From: Chthoniobacteraceae bacterium
GTDB lineage: Bacteria > Verrucomicrobiota > Verrucomicrobiia > Chthoniobacterales > Chthoniobacteraceae
Assembly (NCBI GenBank): GCA_028714515.1
Contig: JAQTMF010000002.1
Coordinates: 1-40,900, forward strand
Direction of reading: 5' to 3'
DNA length: 40,900 nt
The position numbers and the translations under genes are program-made. The notes beneath the pieces were generated by a model. That model ran no database searches and was not told the DNA's origin. It saw nothing but the letters and a program-made list of their open reading frames with translations. This document shows positions 23,819 through 32,491 of this stretch, in pieces; position 1 is the stretch's first letter; every line of letters begins with the position of its first letter.

Positions 23819-25120
23819 ATGAACGCGAACCTGTTTCTTGTCGCCGCCTTTCTGGTGATCGCCGTCAGCTTTCTGCGCCACCGGCACCGGACGCGCGCCC
23901 AGTGGCGGCAGGTGGGCGCGATGATGGACGCCATCGCCCGGGGCGAGCGGCCCACGAGCTTCATCCTGCACGGCGAGAAGCCCTTCCGCCGGCTCGGCCT
24001 CGGCCTGGAAACGCTGGCCGACCAGCGCGACCGGCTGGAAAGCCAGATCTCCCGCGAAGGGTTCAACCTCCAGGCCATTCTCGCCAGCATGCGCGAGGGC
24101 GTCATGGTCGTGGATACGGACCGCGTCATCCGGCTCGTCAACGGCTCCTTCCTCAACCTTTTCCATCTGCAAACGCCGCCCGTGGGCCGGGACAGCCTCA
24201 CCACGCTGCGCGACGCCGAAGTGGAAGGCGTGCTGCGCCAGGTTCTCGCGGAGGGCCAGCCGCAATCGCGCGAAATCGCCCTCCATCATCCCACCCGCCA
24301 CCTCGCCATGAGCGCCGCGCCCGTGCGGGACCAGGCGGGCGGCATCCTCGGCGCGGCCGTGACGTTCCACGACATCACCCGCATCCACCAGTTGGAGGAA
24401 GTCCGGCGCGACTTTGTCGCCAACGTCTCCCACGAACTGCGCACCCCGCTGTCCATCTTCCAAGGCTACGTCGAGATGCTGCGCGACAACCCGGAGCTGC
24501 CGCGCGAAGAGATCGGCCGGACGCTGCAAATCCTCGCCAAGCATTCCACGCGGCTCAACGCGCTGGTGGAAGACCTGCTTACCCTCGCCCGGCTCGAATC
24601 GCGCGGGGAGGAACTCGAACGCGAAGCCATCGACCCCGCCGGCTTCCTGCGCGGCGTGGAGACCGATTGGAAGCTCAAATTCCAGGCGACCTCCATCCGG
24701 TTCGGCGTGGAGATCGCGCCGGATCTTCCCGCGCTTTGCGGCGACGCCTTCCGGCTGGAGCAGGTCTTCAACAACCTGCTGGAGAACGCCCTCAAATACA
24801 CCCCGGCGCAGGGAGCCGTCACGCTCCAGGCCCGGCGGGGGACCGCTCGGGACGGGACGCCCGGCGCGGAAGTGGAAATCGTGGTCCACGACACCGGCAG
24901 CGGCATCCCGGTGGCCGATCTGCCGCACATTTTCGAGCGCTTTTACCGCGCCGACAAAGCCCGCAGCCGCGCGCTGGGCGGGACGGGCCTCGGGCTCTCC
25001 ATCGTCAAACACATCGTCCGCAGCCACGGCGGCAGCGTGCGGGCCGAGAGCAAAGTGGGCGAGGGGACGACGTTCTTTATCCGGCTGCCGGGAGCGGTTG
25101 CTTCTACTTCGGCCCTTTGA
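23819..25120 (+). CDS. PhoR-like sensor histidine kinase
   Basis: The 433-residue kinase has one N-terminal hydrophobic helix (about 4-20) and no periplasmic domain. A linker follows, then a PAS domain (about 80-190) and the HisKA domain with H205 in ANVSHELRTPLS. The HATPase domain has the N box (NNLLENALKYTP), G1 (HDTGSGIP), F (IFERFYR) and G2 (GTGLGLSIVKHI) motifs. This architecture is that of PhoR, which is thought to sense phosphate through the Pst/PhoU complex. The ATG at 23819 is preceded by a GGGGGA Shine-Dalgarno site. Its last 17 bases overlap a small convergent gene. Confidence 0.9.
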   Translation: MNANLFLVAAFLVIAVSFLRHRHRTRAQWRQVGAMMDAIARGERPTSFILHGEKPFRRLGLGLETLADQRDRLESQISREGFNLQAILASMREGVMVVDTDRVIRLVNGSFLNLFHLQTPPVGRDSLTTLRDAEVEGVLRQVLAEGQPQSREIALHHPTRHLAMSAAPVRDQAGGILGAAVTFHDITRIHQLEEVRRDFVANVSHELRTPLSIFQGYVEMLRDNPELPREEIGRTLQILAKHSTRLNALVEDLLTLARLESRGEELEREAIDPAGFLRGVETDWKLKFQATSIRFGVEIAPDLPALCGDAFRLEQVFNNLLENALKYTPAQGAVTLQARRGTARDGTPGAEVEIVVHDTGSGIPVADLPHIFERFYRADKARSRALGGTGLGLSIVKHIVRSHGGSVRAESKVGEGTTFFIRLPGAVASTSAL

Positions 25121-25343
25121 CCTGGAAGTAGGCGTAAAACTCGCCGTCTTCGCGTCCCCGGCGCGGCTCGAGGTCCAGTTCCTCGTAGGCGGCATCCAGC
25201 GCTTCCGGGTGGTTGCGCAATGCGGGATAAAGGGCCAGCAAACGCCGCTTGACCCACGTCTTGGCCATGCCGCATTCCACGGCATTGACGGGCGGCGCTT
25301 TTTTGAGCGCGCGCTGGAAGAGCGATCGGAGGCCGGTTCTCAT
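25104..25343 (-). CDS. small hypothetical protein
   Basis: It encodes 79 residues starting MRTGLRSLFQRALKK, with a mixed helical sequence ending in EDGEFYAYFQVKGPK. I do not recognise it. The 3' end overlaps the kinase gene by 17 bases in antiparallel orientation, and it lies upstream of lysC on the same strand, on the far side of the lysC stop. The codon bias matches its neighbours, and the C-terminal aromatic strand looks like real protein, so I think it is expressed. No Shine-Dalgarno site is seen. Confidence 0.5.
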   Translation of the reverse strand: MRTGLRSLFQRALKKAPPVNAVECGMAKTWVKRRLLALYPALRNHPEALDAAYEELDLEPRRGREDGEFYAYFQVKGPK

Positions 25344-25411
25344 GAGGGGGGAGGGGGATGAGAGACGCGGAGAAGGGGAGATGCGGAAAGTGCGCCGCTC
25401 CCCTTTTTATC

Positions 25412-26632
25412 CTATGCCTTGCTTAAGCCAAACGCCTCGTGCACGAGGTTGGCGGCTTCGGTGATTTTGTCCTCGTCCACGACGACGGCGATCTTGATCT
25501 CCGAGGTGGAGATCATCTGGATGTTGATGCCGCCCTGGCTCAGGGCCTCGAAAACTTTGGCCGCGACGCCGGAGTGGGAGCGCATGCCGATGCCCACCAC
25601 GCTCAGCTTGGCGATGCCGTCGCGGGCGGTGACGCCTTTGCCGAGCCCTTCGGCCAGCGGGGCGAGGGCGGCTTGCGCTTTGGGCAGGTCGTCTTTGTTA
25701 AGGGTGAAGGAAATGTCGGTGGTCCCGGCCAGCGAGACGTTCTGGACGATCATGTCCACGGCGATCCCCGAATCGGCGATGGCTTTGAAGACGCGGGAGG
25801 CGATGCCGGGGGTGTCGGGCACTTGGCGGATGGTGACTTTGGCCTGGTTGCGTTCGATGGATACGCCGCGGATGACGACTTGCTCCATGCTCATGGTTTC
25901 TTCTTTCACGAGAGTTCCCGGGTTATTGTTGAACGAGCTGCGCACTTCAAAGGGGACGCCGAATTTCTTGGCGAATTCCACGGAGCGCGATTGCATGACT
26001 TTGGAGCCGGAACTCGCCATTTCCAGCATTTCGTCGTAGGAAAGCTCGTCCATTTTGCGGGCGGTCTTGACCACGCGCGGGTCGCACGTGAAGACGCCTT
26101 CCACGTCGGTGAAGATCTGGCAGAGGTCGGCCTTGATGGCGGCGGCGATGGCGATGGCCGTCAGGTCGGAGCCGCCCCGGCCCAGCGTCGTGGTCTGGCC
26201 GTCATCGGTTTCGCCCTGGAACCCGGCGACGACGACGATGTTCCCTTCTTTGAGAAATTGGTGGACCTTGCGCGGGGTGATGTCGCGGATCTTGGCCTTG
26301 GTGTGGACGCCGTCGGTGACGATGCCCGCCTGCGCGCCGGTGAGCGAGACGGCTTTGTGCCCCAGGCTTTGGATGGCCATGGCGGTGAGCGCGATGGTCG
26401 TCTGTTCTCCGGTGGCCAGCAGCATGTCCATCTCCCGCTCGGGCGGGGGGATGGTGAGGCAGACTTGCTTGGCGAGCTTGATGAGGCCGTCGGTGACGCC
26501 CGACATGGCGGAGACGACGACGACCACTTGGTTGCCTTCGTCGTGGGTCGCGATCACGCGCCGGGCGACATTCAGGATGCGGTTCGGATCGCCGACGGAC
26601 GTGCCGCCGTATTTCTGGACAATCACACTCAT
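25412..26632 (-). CDS. lysC: aspartate kinase
   Basis: The 406-residue monofunctional aspartokinase starts MSVIVQKYGGTSVGD, the nucleotide-binding motif. The kinase domain contains GRGGSDLTAIAIAAA and FTDVEGVFTCDPR. Two C-terminal ACT domains (about 265-406) bind the feedback inhibitor, usually lysine and/or threonine. It phosphorylates aspartate at the head of the lysine, threonine, methionine and diaminopimelate pathway. The start at 26632 was chosen at the conserved motif; a longer in-frame start was rejected. No lysine riboswitch fits in the short upstream gap. Confidence 0.96.
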   Translation of the reverse strand: MSVIVQKYGGTSVGDPNRILNVARRVIATHDEGNQVVVVVSAMSGVTDGLIKLAKQVCLTIPPPEREMDMLLATGEQTTIALTAMAIQSLGHKAVSLTGAQAGIVTDGVHTKAKIRDITPRKVHQFLKEGNIVVVAGFQGETDDGQTTTLGRGGSDLTAIAIAAAIKADLCQIFTDVEGVFTCDPRVVKTARKMDELSYDEMLEMASSGSKVMQSRSVEFAKKFGVPFEVRSSFNNNPGTLVKEETMSMEQVVIRGVSIERNQAKVTIRQVPDTPGIASRVFKAIADSGIAVDMIVQNVSLAGTTDISFTLNKDDLPKAQAALAPLAEGLGKGVTARDGIAKLSVVGIGMRSHSGVAAKVFEALSQGGINIQMISTSEIKIAVVVDEDKITEAANLVHEAFGLSKA

Positions 26633-26645
26633 GGGAGAGCCGGGG

Positions 26646-26674
26646 AGTTTCTTTTGGGAAGAGGGGGTTGTCAA
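26646..26674 (-). promoter_or_regulatory. candidate promoter of lysC
   Basis: On the minus strand a perfect TTGACA (26669-26674) is followed after 17 bases by GAAACT (26646-26651), a poor -10. The transcript start would be about 7 bases before the lysC ATG. The spacing and the short leader resemble those of the ilvB leader promoter. Confidence 0.4.
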
Positions 26675-26678
26675 TGCT

Positions 26679-26703
26679 GGGAATTGCCGGAGTGGCAATC
26701 CCC
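26679..26703 (-). terminator. hairpin after the 603-residue membrane protein gene
   Basis: On the minus strand GGGGATTGCC and GGCAATTCCC pair at nine of ten positions around ACTCC. It lies about 22 bases after the stop codon and just before the lysC promoter candidate. There is no T-run after it, so it may be a rho-dependent or 3'-protective stem. Confidence 0.4.
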
Positions 26704-26725
26704 GCCCCCGGCATCCGGGGCAAAA

Positions 26726-28537
26726 TCACGGTTCCTTCGATGGGGCGGCCTGTTTTGGCTCTGCCGCCGCCGCGAAGTTCCACGATTGGCTGCCGCCGAG
26801 CGGGAGGAGGAAAAAAGTGTCGTCGATAACCGCGAGGTCGCCGGTGCACCCTCTTGTGACCCAGGGCGGGATGGGCGTGAGTTTCAACGCGGCGGAATGC
26901 GCGGCGAGATCGCCGATCACCTCCCATTTTGCGCCAGGGATGACCACGGAGGGATGTTCCGCGCGGGCTTTGCCCTCCTGCATTCGGGCGCGGGCAAACC
27001 GGATCATCTCGGCTTGTTCGCGGAGGAGGAGAACGAAGTTGAGGCGGGCATTTGCGCGGAGGTAGGAAGGGGTAAGGAGGGAGGAGCCCGTGGGGGGCTG
27101 TCCCTCGATCTCCTGTTCACCCAAGTCGTTCCGGTCCAGGTCCTTGTTTCGTAGTTGAATTCGCACGAATTCGGCCGAGTAGTCCGAGTTTTTGGCCGCT
27201 TCGAGCCGCAGAAAGGCGGACGTATACCGTTTGGCTGCCCACGTTGGGAGGGGGTAATACCATCGGGAGCTGGGGACCGTGCCAAAGGCATCGGCCGTGA
27301 ACTCGCCGGGATAGATGGCGGCAACGCGCGTTGCCCAACAGGCTTCCGACTGAACGGACGAGAGGAGTTGCTCCCTTTCCGCGACGGCGTCCGTTGCGAG
27401 CTGTTCCCACGCCTGGGGATCTTCCGGCAGCCAGGCCGCCGTCCGTGCGAACAGGACGTTGATCGCTACCTTGATCATGCAGGAAATCAGCTCCGGTTGT
27501 TCCCCGAGGTTCTGCGTGATCTTCAGGCCCGCGGCGGTTGCCGCATGCGCCCCGGCGTGGTCGCTTTTCGTGATCCGGTATGCCGCGTCGGCCGCGATCA
27601 GCTGAGAGAGTTTCCGAAGCGTCAGGAAATCCGGAGTCCTGGAATGGATGGGGTCGGCAAAGTTCCGCGCCCACACGGGCCGGTCGCGTCGCAAAATGTT
27701 CTGGTAGAGGTGGTTCAGTTCCTCCGCGTGCTGTTCCAAGTAGGCCTGTTTGGGAGCCGGCGGGGCGAGCACGTCCGTCGGTTGACGGGAGGCGGAGATT
27801 TCGAGGACGCCGGAGGGGAGGTCGAACTTGTTCGGATGCTCGAATTCCGGGGCGGTCGACGGTTTATACAGCGTGACGATGCCGAAGGGCTTCAGGTCGT
27901 TGGTAAGTTCTTTGAGCGAGGCGTTTTCTTCGATCCGCGCGAGCTTTTTTTCGAACTCCGGCATGGGCCGTCCCATTTGCGCCCATTGGGCCGAGGCTTT
28001 TTCCTGGAACCGGCGGGCTTCCGCTTCGGTTTTTTCCGTCCAGGCCACACCGAGGAGCGCGGTGACGAGCCCGGCGCAAACGGTTCCCAGCGCGATGTCC
28101 GCCACCCAGCCACGGAGGGCCGCTTTCCAACGGTTGCCGCGCGGAGGGGTTGCCGGTATGGCGCGCCGTTCCCAAATTCCTATTCCAAGAAGGGTGAGAA
28201 GCGGGATGAGGAGAAAGGTTGCCGCGGCCCGCAGTTCGCCTTTGGCAAAGAGGTCCGCTCCTCGGCTCCAGAGGATGAGCCCGATAAAGCCGATTCCCAT
28301 CATCGCGGGCGTCCAGAAAAGGACTCGTAGCCATCGCTTCCTCCCTGCTCCCGCTTTGATGGCGCGCCACCCACAGATCAAAGAGAGCGCGGGAATAAAG
28401 GCGCCGCAGAGCCACGGGCCGATCAAAAGGGGCTCCTGCGGTTTCTTGAAAAGCAAATACCCGGTGCAGGCAAGCAGGGCCCACGTTGCCAGGTTCCAAG
28501 TCATCCATGAGGCGGTATTGCGTACGCGGCTGTCCAT
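26726..28537 (-). CDS. membrane-anchored protein of unknown function (603 aa)
   Basis: Five hydrophobic segments occupy about residues 12-30, 37-57, 69-92, 104-122 and 145-166. A soluble part of roughly 430 residues follows, rich in Ala, Glu and Arg and probably helical. The stretch HAGAHAATAAGLKITQNLG (about 350), followed by PELISCMIKVAIN, recalls a helical motif in large hypothetical-protein families of Planctomycetota and Verrucomicrobiota; this is memory, not a search. No catalytic motif is seen. It lies alone between lysC and the polyprenyl synthase on the same strand, with 58 bases to the latter. Function unknown. Confidence 0.7.
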   Translation of the reverse strand: MDSRVRNTASWMTWNLATWALLACTGYLLFKKPQEPLLIGPWLCGAFIPALSLICGWRAIKAGAGRKRWLRVLFWTPAMMGIGFIGLILWSRGADLFAKGELRAAATFLLIPLLTLLGIGIWERRAIPATPPRGNRWKAALRGWVADIALGTVCAGLVTALLGVAWTEKTEAEARRFQEKASAQWAQMGRPMPEFEKKLARIEENASLKELTNDLKPFGIVTLYKPSTAPEFEHPNKFDLPSGVLEISASRQPTDVLAPPAPKQAYLEQHAEELNHLYQNILRRDRPVWARNFADPIHSRTPDFLTLRKLSQLIAADAAYRITKSDHAGAHAATAAGLKITQNLGEQPELISCMIKVAINVLFARTAAWLPEDPQAWEQLATDAVAEREQLLSSVQSEACWATRVAAIYPGEFTADAFGTVPSSRWYYPLPTWAAKRYTSAFLRLEAAKNSDYSAEFVRIQLRNKDLDRNDLGEQEIEGQPPTGSSLLTPSYLRANARLNFVLLLREQAEMIRFARARMQEGKARAEHPSVVIPGAKWEVIGDLAAHSAALKLTPIPPWVTRGCTGDLAVIDDTFFLLPLGGSQSWNFAAAAEPKQAAPSKEP

Positions 28538-28595
28538 AGGGAGGATGATGAAACCCCTCCCAAGCCGCGAGGTCTATCCCTATTTTCAGCGGCCC

Positions 28596-29615
28596 TTACG
28601 CAAACTGTTTGAGGAGCCGGTCCACGGAGCCGCACAGATCGCACATGCCGTCGCGGTAGGCGCTCGCCGGGAGGACGCCGAGCCCGTCCACCGCTTCGCG
28701 GAGCAGCGTGCGCGCCGTTTCGATGGCTTTTTCGAGCCCGCCGGAGGCGCGGATGGCGGCCAGGAGGGCCTCGGTGTCGCGCCCTTGGACGATGGCGGCG
28801 GTCCACCGGGCGCGGTCCGCCTCGGTAGCCGTTTGCAGGAGCAGGAGCACGGGGAGGGTCAGTTTGCCCTTGCGCAGGTCGCTGCCGAGGGTCTTGCCCG
28901 CCTTGGATTCCTCGCCCGCGATGTCCAGGCAGTCGTCGTAAATCTGGTAAGCCGTGCCGAGTTTGAGCCCGTAGGCGTGGAGCGCCGCGACGGTTTCGGC
29001 CGGGGTGCCTTCGTTGAGCATCGCGCCCAGCTCCGTGGCCGCCGCGAACAGGGCGGCCGTCTTCATTTCGATGACCTTGAAGTAATCGGCCACGCGCAGG
29101 TTCATGTCGAACCGGCGCTGGGTCTGGATGATCTCGCCGGAGCAGACTTCCGCCGCGGCGTTGGCGATTTTCTTGGCCACCTCGCCGTTGGTGAAGTGGG
29201 TGGAAAGTTTGAGCGCGTGGGCGAACATGCAGTCGCCCAGGAGGACGCTGATCGCGTTGCCCCACTTGGCGTTGGGGGTGGGCTGGCTGCGCCGCAGATC
29301 CGCGCCGTCGATGATGTCGTCGTGAACGAGTGTGGCGGCGTGGATCAGCTCCATGATGACCGCCAGGTCGAGGTGCTGCGCCCCGATGCCGCCGGTGGCC
29401 CCGGCGGAAAGCAGCGTGAGGGCCGGGCGCAGGCGCTTGCCGGCCGATTCGCAGGCGTAGGCGACGTAGCCTTCCACCGCCGGGTCGAACTCGCGCGCCT
29501 GGGCGCGGATGCGCTCCTCGACGCTGGCAAGGGGCGTGGCGATCAGTTCGAAGGCGGCTTTGATCTCCTTCGGGATGTTTTTGGCCTTCGCGTCGGGCCT
29601 CGGCAGGTGTTTCAC
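28596..29615 (-). CDS. trans-polyprenyl diphosphate synthase (IspB/HepT-like)
   Basis: The 339-residue enzyme has GKRLRPAL (about 59-66), the first aspartate-rich motif D99-D-I-I-D103, and the second motif DDCLD within YQIYDDCLDIAGEE. It condenses isopentenyl diphosphate units onto an allylic primer. Length and the small residues before the first DDxxD suggest a medium- or long-chain product such as a quinone side chain, but chain length cannot be fixed from sequence. The start codon is GTG. It is divergent from the DUF4159 gene. Confidence 0.88.
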   Translation of the reverse strand: MKHLPRPDAKAKNIPKEIKAAFELIATPLASVEERIRAQAREFDPAVEGYVAYACESAGKRLRPALTLLSAGATGGIGAQHLDLAVIMELIHAATLVHDDIIDGADLRRSQPTPNAKWGNAISVLLGDCMFAHALKLSTHFTNGEVAKKIANAAAEVCSGEIIQTQRRFDMNLRVADYFKVIEMKTAALFAAATELGAMLNEGTPAETVAALHAYGLKLGTAYQIYDDCLDIAGEESKAGKTLGSDLRKGKLTLPVLLLLQTATEADRARWTAAIVQGRDTEALLAAIRASGGLEKAIETARTLLREAVDGLGVLPASAYRDGMCDLCGSVDRLLKQFA

Positions 29616-29624
29616 GGGGTGTTC

Positions 29625-29652
29625 AAAATAGGGATCGGCGTTTGAAAGTCAA
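29625..29652 (-). promoter_or_regulatory. candidate promoter of the polyprenyl synthase gene
   Basis: On the minus strand TTGACT (29647-29652) and TATTTT (29625-29630) are 16 bases apart; each is a good partial match. The -10 lies only about 10 bases before the GTG start, which would make the transcript nearly leaderless. Confidence 0.45.
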
Positions 29653-29757
29653 TCCGTGGAGGGGCGTTTTGCCTTGGGATGGCAGCCAAACCGTCTTTTC
29701 TATGCGAAAACTACTGGCAAAATGTCGGCCAGTCCGTTAACTAGACTACGCCCTCCT

Positions 29758-31068
29758 ATGTCGTTTTCCATCCAGAACAAGAGCCGCGCCCTGCGCGAGC
29801 TGAAAAACAAACTTTTCAATTCCCGCTTTTTCACCCTTTCCGTCCTTTTCCACCTTGTGCTGGTTCTGGGATTGGGGGGAACGGTGATTATCCAGCAGGC
29901 GACGGAACCGTCGGACTTCACCGGTGGCGATCCCGAGTCGAAGTTCGTGCAAAACGAGGTGCAGCCCGTCAAGCCGGCCGTGGAGACGCCCCGCGAGACG
30001 CCCGCCATGACGCCCACGGTGCAGACAACGAAGACGCTGGATGTGATCACCGCCAACGCGCCGACGATGACCCCGTTCCAGATGCCGGCCATGGCGCAGG
30101 TGGTGCCCGTCACCACCGCCGATCCCTCCAAGGTCATCACGCCCACGATAAAGCAGGTGAATCCCGGGCAATTGACCCCCGCCCAAGCGCAGGCCATCAG
30201 GAAGTTCGCGACCTGGGCCAAGGGCCCCGGCGGACCGGGGACCAGCCCGAAGGAGCGGGAGTTCGAGTTCAACGCTTACCTGGCCAAATACGCGGGGGGC
30301 GACTGGGCCTCCACCAACGTCATCCAAAACGGGCAGATCACCAAAGGCAGCCTTCCCAACCTGCTCTACTTCATGGCCAATCTCTCCAAGGGGAAGATCA
30401 AGGCCAACCCGATCGCCGAGCCGCTGGATCTTTCCAGCCAGGATATTTTCATCAAGAAGCCGCCGTTTATTTTCTTCACCGGCCACAAGGATTTCGTCCT
30501 GACCGACAAAGAGGTGGAGAACCTCCAGAAATACGTGCAAGTGGGCGGGTGCATCTGGGGCGACAGCTCGTTGCCGGGCCTGCGCTCGCGCTTCGACCTC
30601 GCCTTCCGCCGCGAAATGCGCCGCGTCATCCCCGACGCCGACAAGGAATGGGAAGCGCTCCCTCCCGATTACCCGATGTTCAAGAAGAATTTGTATTACG
30701 CGGAAGTGGCGCAGCCGCCGCCCGGCGTCAATTACTACAAAGAGTCGGTGTATGCGCTGCGCTTTGGCGGGGAAGTGGCCATCATCTACACCCCCAATGA
30801 CTACGGCGATATGTGGCGCCTTGCGCTTCACTACAAGCCCGGCGAGGAGAAGAAGGGCGACGCGGGGCTGGAGATCGATACCACCCGCATCGAGCGTACG
30901 TGGACGATGAAATTTACCGATGACAGCGTCTTCTACCGGATGGAGATGTACTATCGCGGAATGGAGCTGCCCAAGCTCATCAATTCCTACAAATTCGGCA
31001 CGAACGTCGTCATTCACCTGCTGACCCGCTGGGAAGACCGGCTCAAGACCGTCCCGCAAGGGCTGTAG
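29758..31068 (+). CDS. DUF4159 domain protein with N-terminal membrane anchor
   Basis: The 436-residue protein has a short basic cytoplasmic N-terminus, one transmembrane helix (about 24-42) and a Pro/Thr/Val-rich linker (about 55-150). A C-terminal DUF4159 domain (about 180-436) contains FFTGHKDFVLTDKEVENLQKYV and GGCIWGDSS. DUF4159 has a class I glutamine-amidotransferase-like fold and is often periplasmic, but its activity is unknown. Anchor plus Pro-rich linker is TonB-like in layout. The ATG at 29758 is preceded by a pyrimidine-rich sequence and no Shine-Dalgarno site. It seems monocistronic. Confidence 0.75.
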   Translation: MSFSIQNKSRALRELKNKLFNSRFFTLSVLFHLVLVLGLGGTVIIQQATEPSDFTGGDPESKFVQNEVQPVKPAVETPRETPAMTPTVQTTKTLDVITANAPTMTPFQMPAMAQVVPVTTADPSKVITPTIKQVNPGQLTPAQAQAIRKFATWAKGPGGPGTSPKEREFEFNAYLAKYAGGDWASTNVIQNGQITKGSLPNLLYFMANLSKGKIKANPIAEPLDLSSQDIFIKKPPFIFFTGHKDFVLTDKEVENLQKYVQVGGCIWGDSSLPGLRSRFDLAFRREMRRVIPDADKEWEALPPDYPMFKKNLYYAEVAQPPPGVNYYKESVYALRFGGEVAIIYTPNDYGDMWRLALHYKPGEEKKGDAGLEIDTTRIERTWTMKFTDDSVFYRMEMYYRGMELPKLINSYKFGTNVVIHLLTRWEDRLKTVPQGL

Positions 31069-31149
31069 GGGGGGCTATTCTCGAATTTAAAGAGGTTTAG
31101 TCCTTTGTGTCTGCCAAACGCCTCTCGTGACGACACTGTCTAGGCGCTG

Positions 31150-31485
31150 TTAGCGAATGGAAGCTGGCGCAAAAGACAGGATGAATGGGAAGGAAAAGAG
31201 GCAGGAAGGCAGACGATGCGCCGGAATTTTCAACAGGATTAACAAGATGAGTAGGATTGACAGGATTTTTCCTGAAGACTGACCCGCTTGGATTCGAGAA
31301 AACGCTTCGGCGTATGCAAGGGATTGACGCCGGTAGTCGGGCCTCGCGTGTCAGGCTGTAAGCGAAATCCTCTCAATCCTGTAAATCCTGTTAAAAAAAG
31401 GCGGCGGCCCGAATTCAAACCGGCGGTTTTCTTCCAACCCGCGCCCACCCCAATAAAAACGTTCATCCTGTCTTGGATTCGTAAA
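31150..31485. repeat. nested palindromic intergenic repeat (ACAGGAT family), copy 2
   Basis: This fills most of the 423-base gap between the DUF4159 gene and gluQ. An imperfect outer inverted repeat (TTAGCGAAT at 31150-31158, ATTCGTAAA at 31477-31485) encloses a perfect 13-base one (AAGACAGGATGAA at 31173-31185, TTCATCCTGTCTT at 31462-31474). An inner pair of iterated ACAGGATT arms (about 31223-31270 and 31363-31398) lies within. Layout and motifs match the element at 2752-2969. No open frame is credible. It ends six bases before the gluQ stop codon, so its folded RNA may also end gluQ transcripts. Confidence 0.65.
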
Positions 31486-31491
31486 CAGCCC

Positions 31492-32340
31492 CTAGTTCGC
31501 CCAACCGCGCCGCAAGACCCCGGGCATCGCGCCCCCGGCTCGCAACTGGCGCAGGCTTAAGGCGGCGTGGCGCTTGGCCAGCCGCAGGCCGGTGGCCGGG
31601 TCGCACAGGAGCGGCGCGTGATAGAACGCGGGCGGCGTGAATCCGAGCGCCCGGTAGATCAGCAGTTGCCGGAACGTCGAAAGCAGCAAGTCCGCCCCGC
31701 GCACCACTTCCGTGATCCCCATGGCCATGTCGTCGGCCACCACCGCGAGCTGGTAAGCCGGGACGCCGTCCCGCCGCCAGACCACGAAGTCGCCAAAATC
31801 GCTCCCCGCCAGCGCCGTTTGCGGTCCCCGCGCCCCGTCGGTGAAAAAGAGCCGCTCGCCTTGCGGCACGCGGAAGCGCCAGTGGACGCCGGTCAGCCCT
31901 TCGGGAGCGATTGCACCGGCCGCTTTCGGGCGGCACGTGCCGGGATACAGCGGTTCCTCTTCTCCCGGGTGGGGCGCGCCCGCGGCGAGCTGCACATCGC
32001 GCCGGGAACAGCGGCAAGGGTAGACGAAGCCGCCCACGCGCAGCCGCTCCAGCAGTTCCAGGTAAAGGGGCGTCCGGGCGCTCTGGACATAGGGGCCGTG
32101 AGGACCGCCGCAATCCGGGCCCTCGGCCCACTGGAACCCGAACCAACGCAAGTCCTCCTGGAGCGCCGCCGTGAACTCCGGCTTGCAGCGGGCCGTGTCG
32201 AGGTCCTCCACACGCAGAATCAGCGTTCCCCCGGCCTGCCGCGCCCGCTCCTGGGCGATCCAGAACGTCCGCGCGTGCCCAAGGTGGAGGAACCCGGTGG
32301 GCGAGGGGGCGATGCGGCCGCGATAGGGTGAAGTGGGCAT
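31492..32340 (-). CDS. gluQ: glutamyl-Q tRNA(Asp) synthetase
   Basis: The 282-residue protein is a truncated GluRS. It has the Rossmann catalytic core with RIAPSPTGFLHLGHA (HIGH motif), a zinc site formed by CxC (YPCRCSRRD) and a later YPGTCR, and a KR in place of KMSKS (LAKRHAA), but no anticodon-binding domain. Such enzymes attach glutamate to queuosine in tRNA-Asp. The start MPTSPYRG at 32340 is preceded by GGGGAAAG; a longer in-frame start was rejected. It is divergent from deoC. Confidence 0.92.
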   Translation of the reverse strand: MPTSPYRGRIAPSPTGFLHLGHARTFWIAQERARQAGGTLILRVEDLDTARCKPEFTAALQEDLRWFGFQWAEGPDCGGPHGPYVQSARTPLYLELLERLRVGGFVYPCRCSRRDVQLAAGAPHPGEEEPLYPGTCRPKAAGAIAPEGLTGVHWRFRVPQGERLFFTDGARGPQTALAGSDFGDFVVWRRDGVPAYQLAVVADDMAMGITEVVRGADLLLSTFRQLLIYRALGFTPPAFYHAPLLCDPATGLRLAKRHAALSLRQLRAGGAMPGVLRRGWAN

Positions 32341-32491
32341 TTCTTTCCCCGCAAAAAGGCGCAAAAACCGCCAAAAGAAAAGGCCGAACTTACTTCCAGG
32401 CGGGCGCGAGGATGCGGGTTTGACTTTTGAGTTGACCGGCCGCCCCATAGCGTTCACCAAAGGCTCTTCATTCCCTCAAACCAAGAACCTC

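Noticed and set aside
26633-26725. Lysine riboswitch before lysC
   Set aside because: The gap to the next gene is only 93 bases and lacks the long multi-helix structure of that riboswitch.
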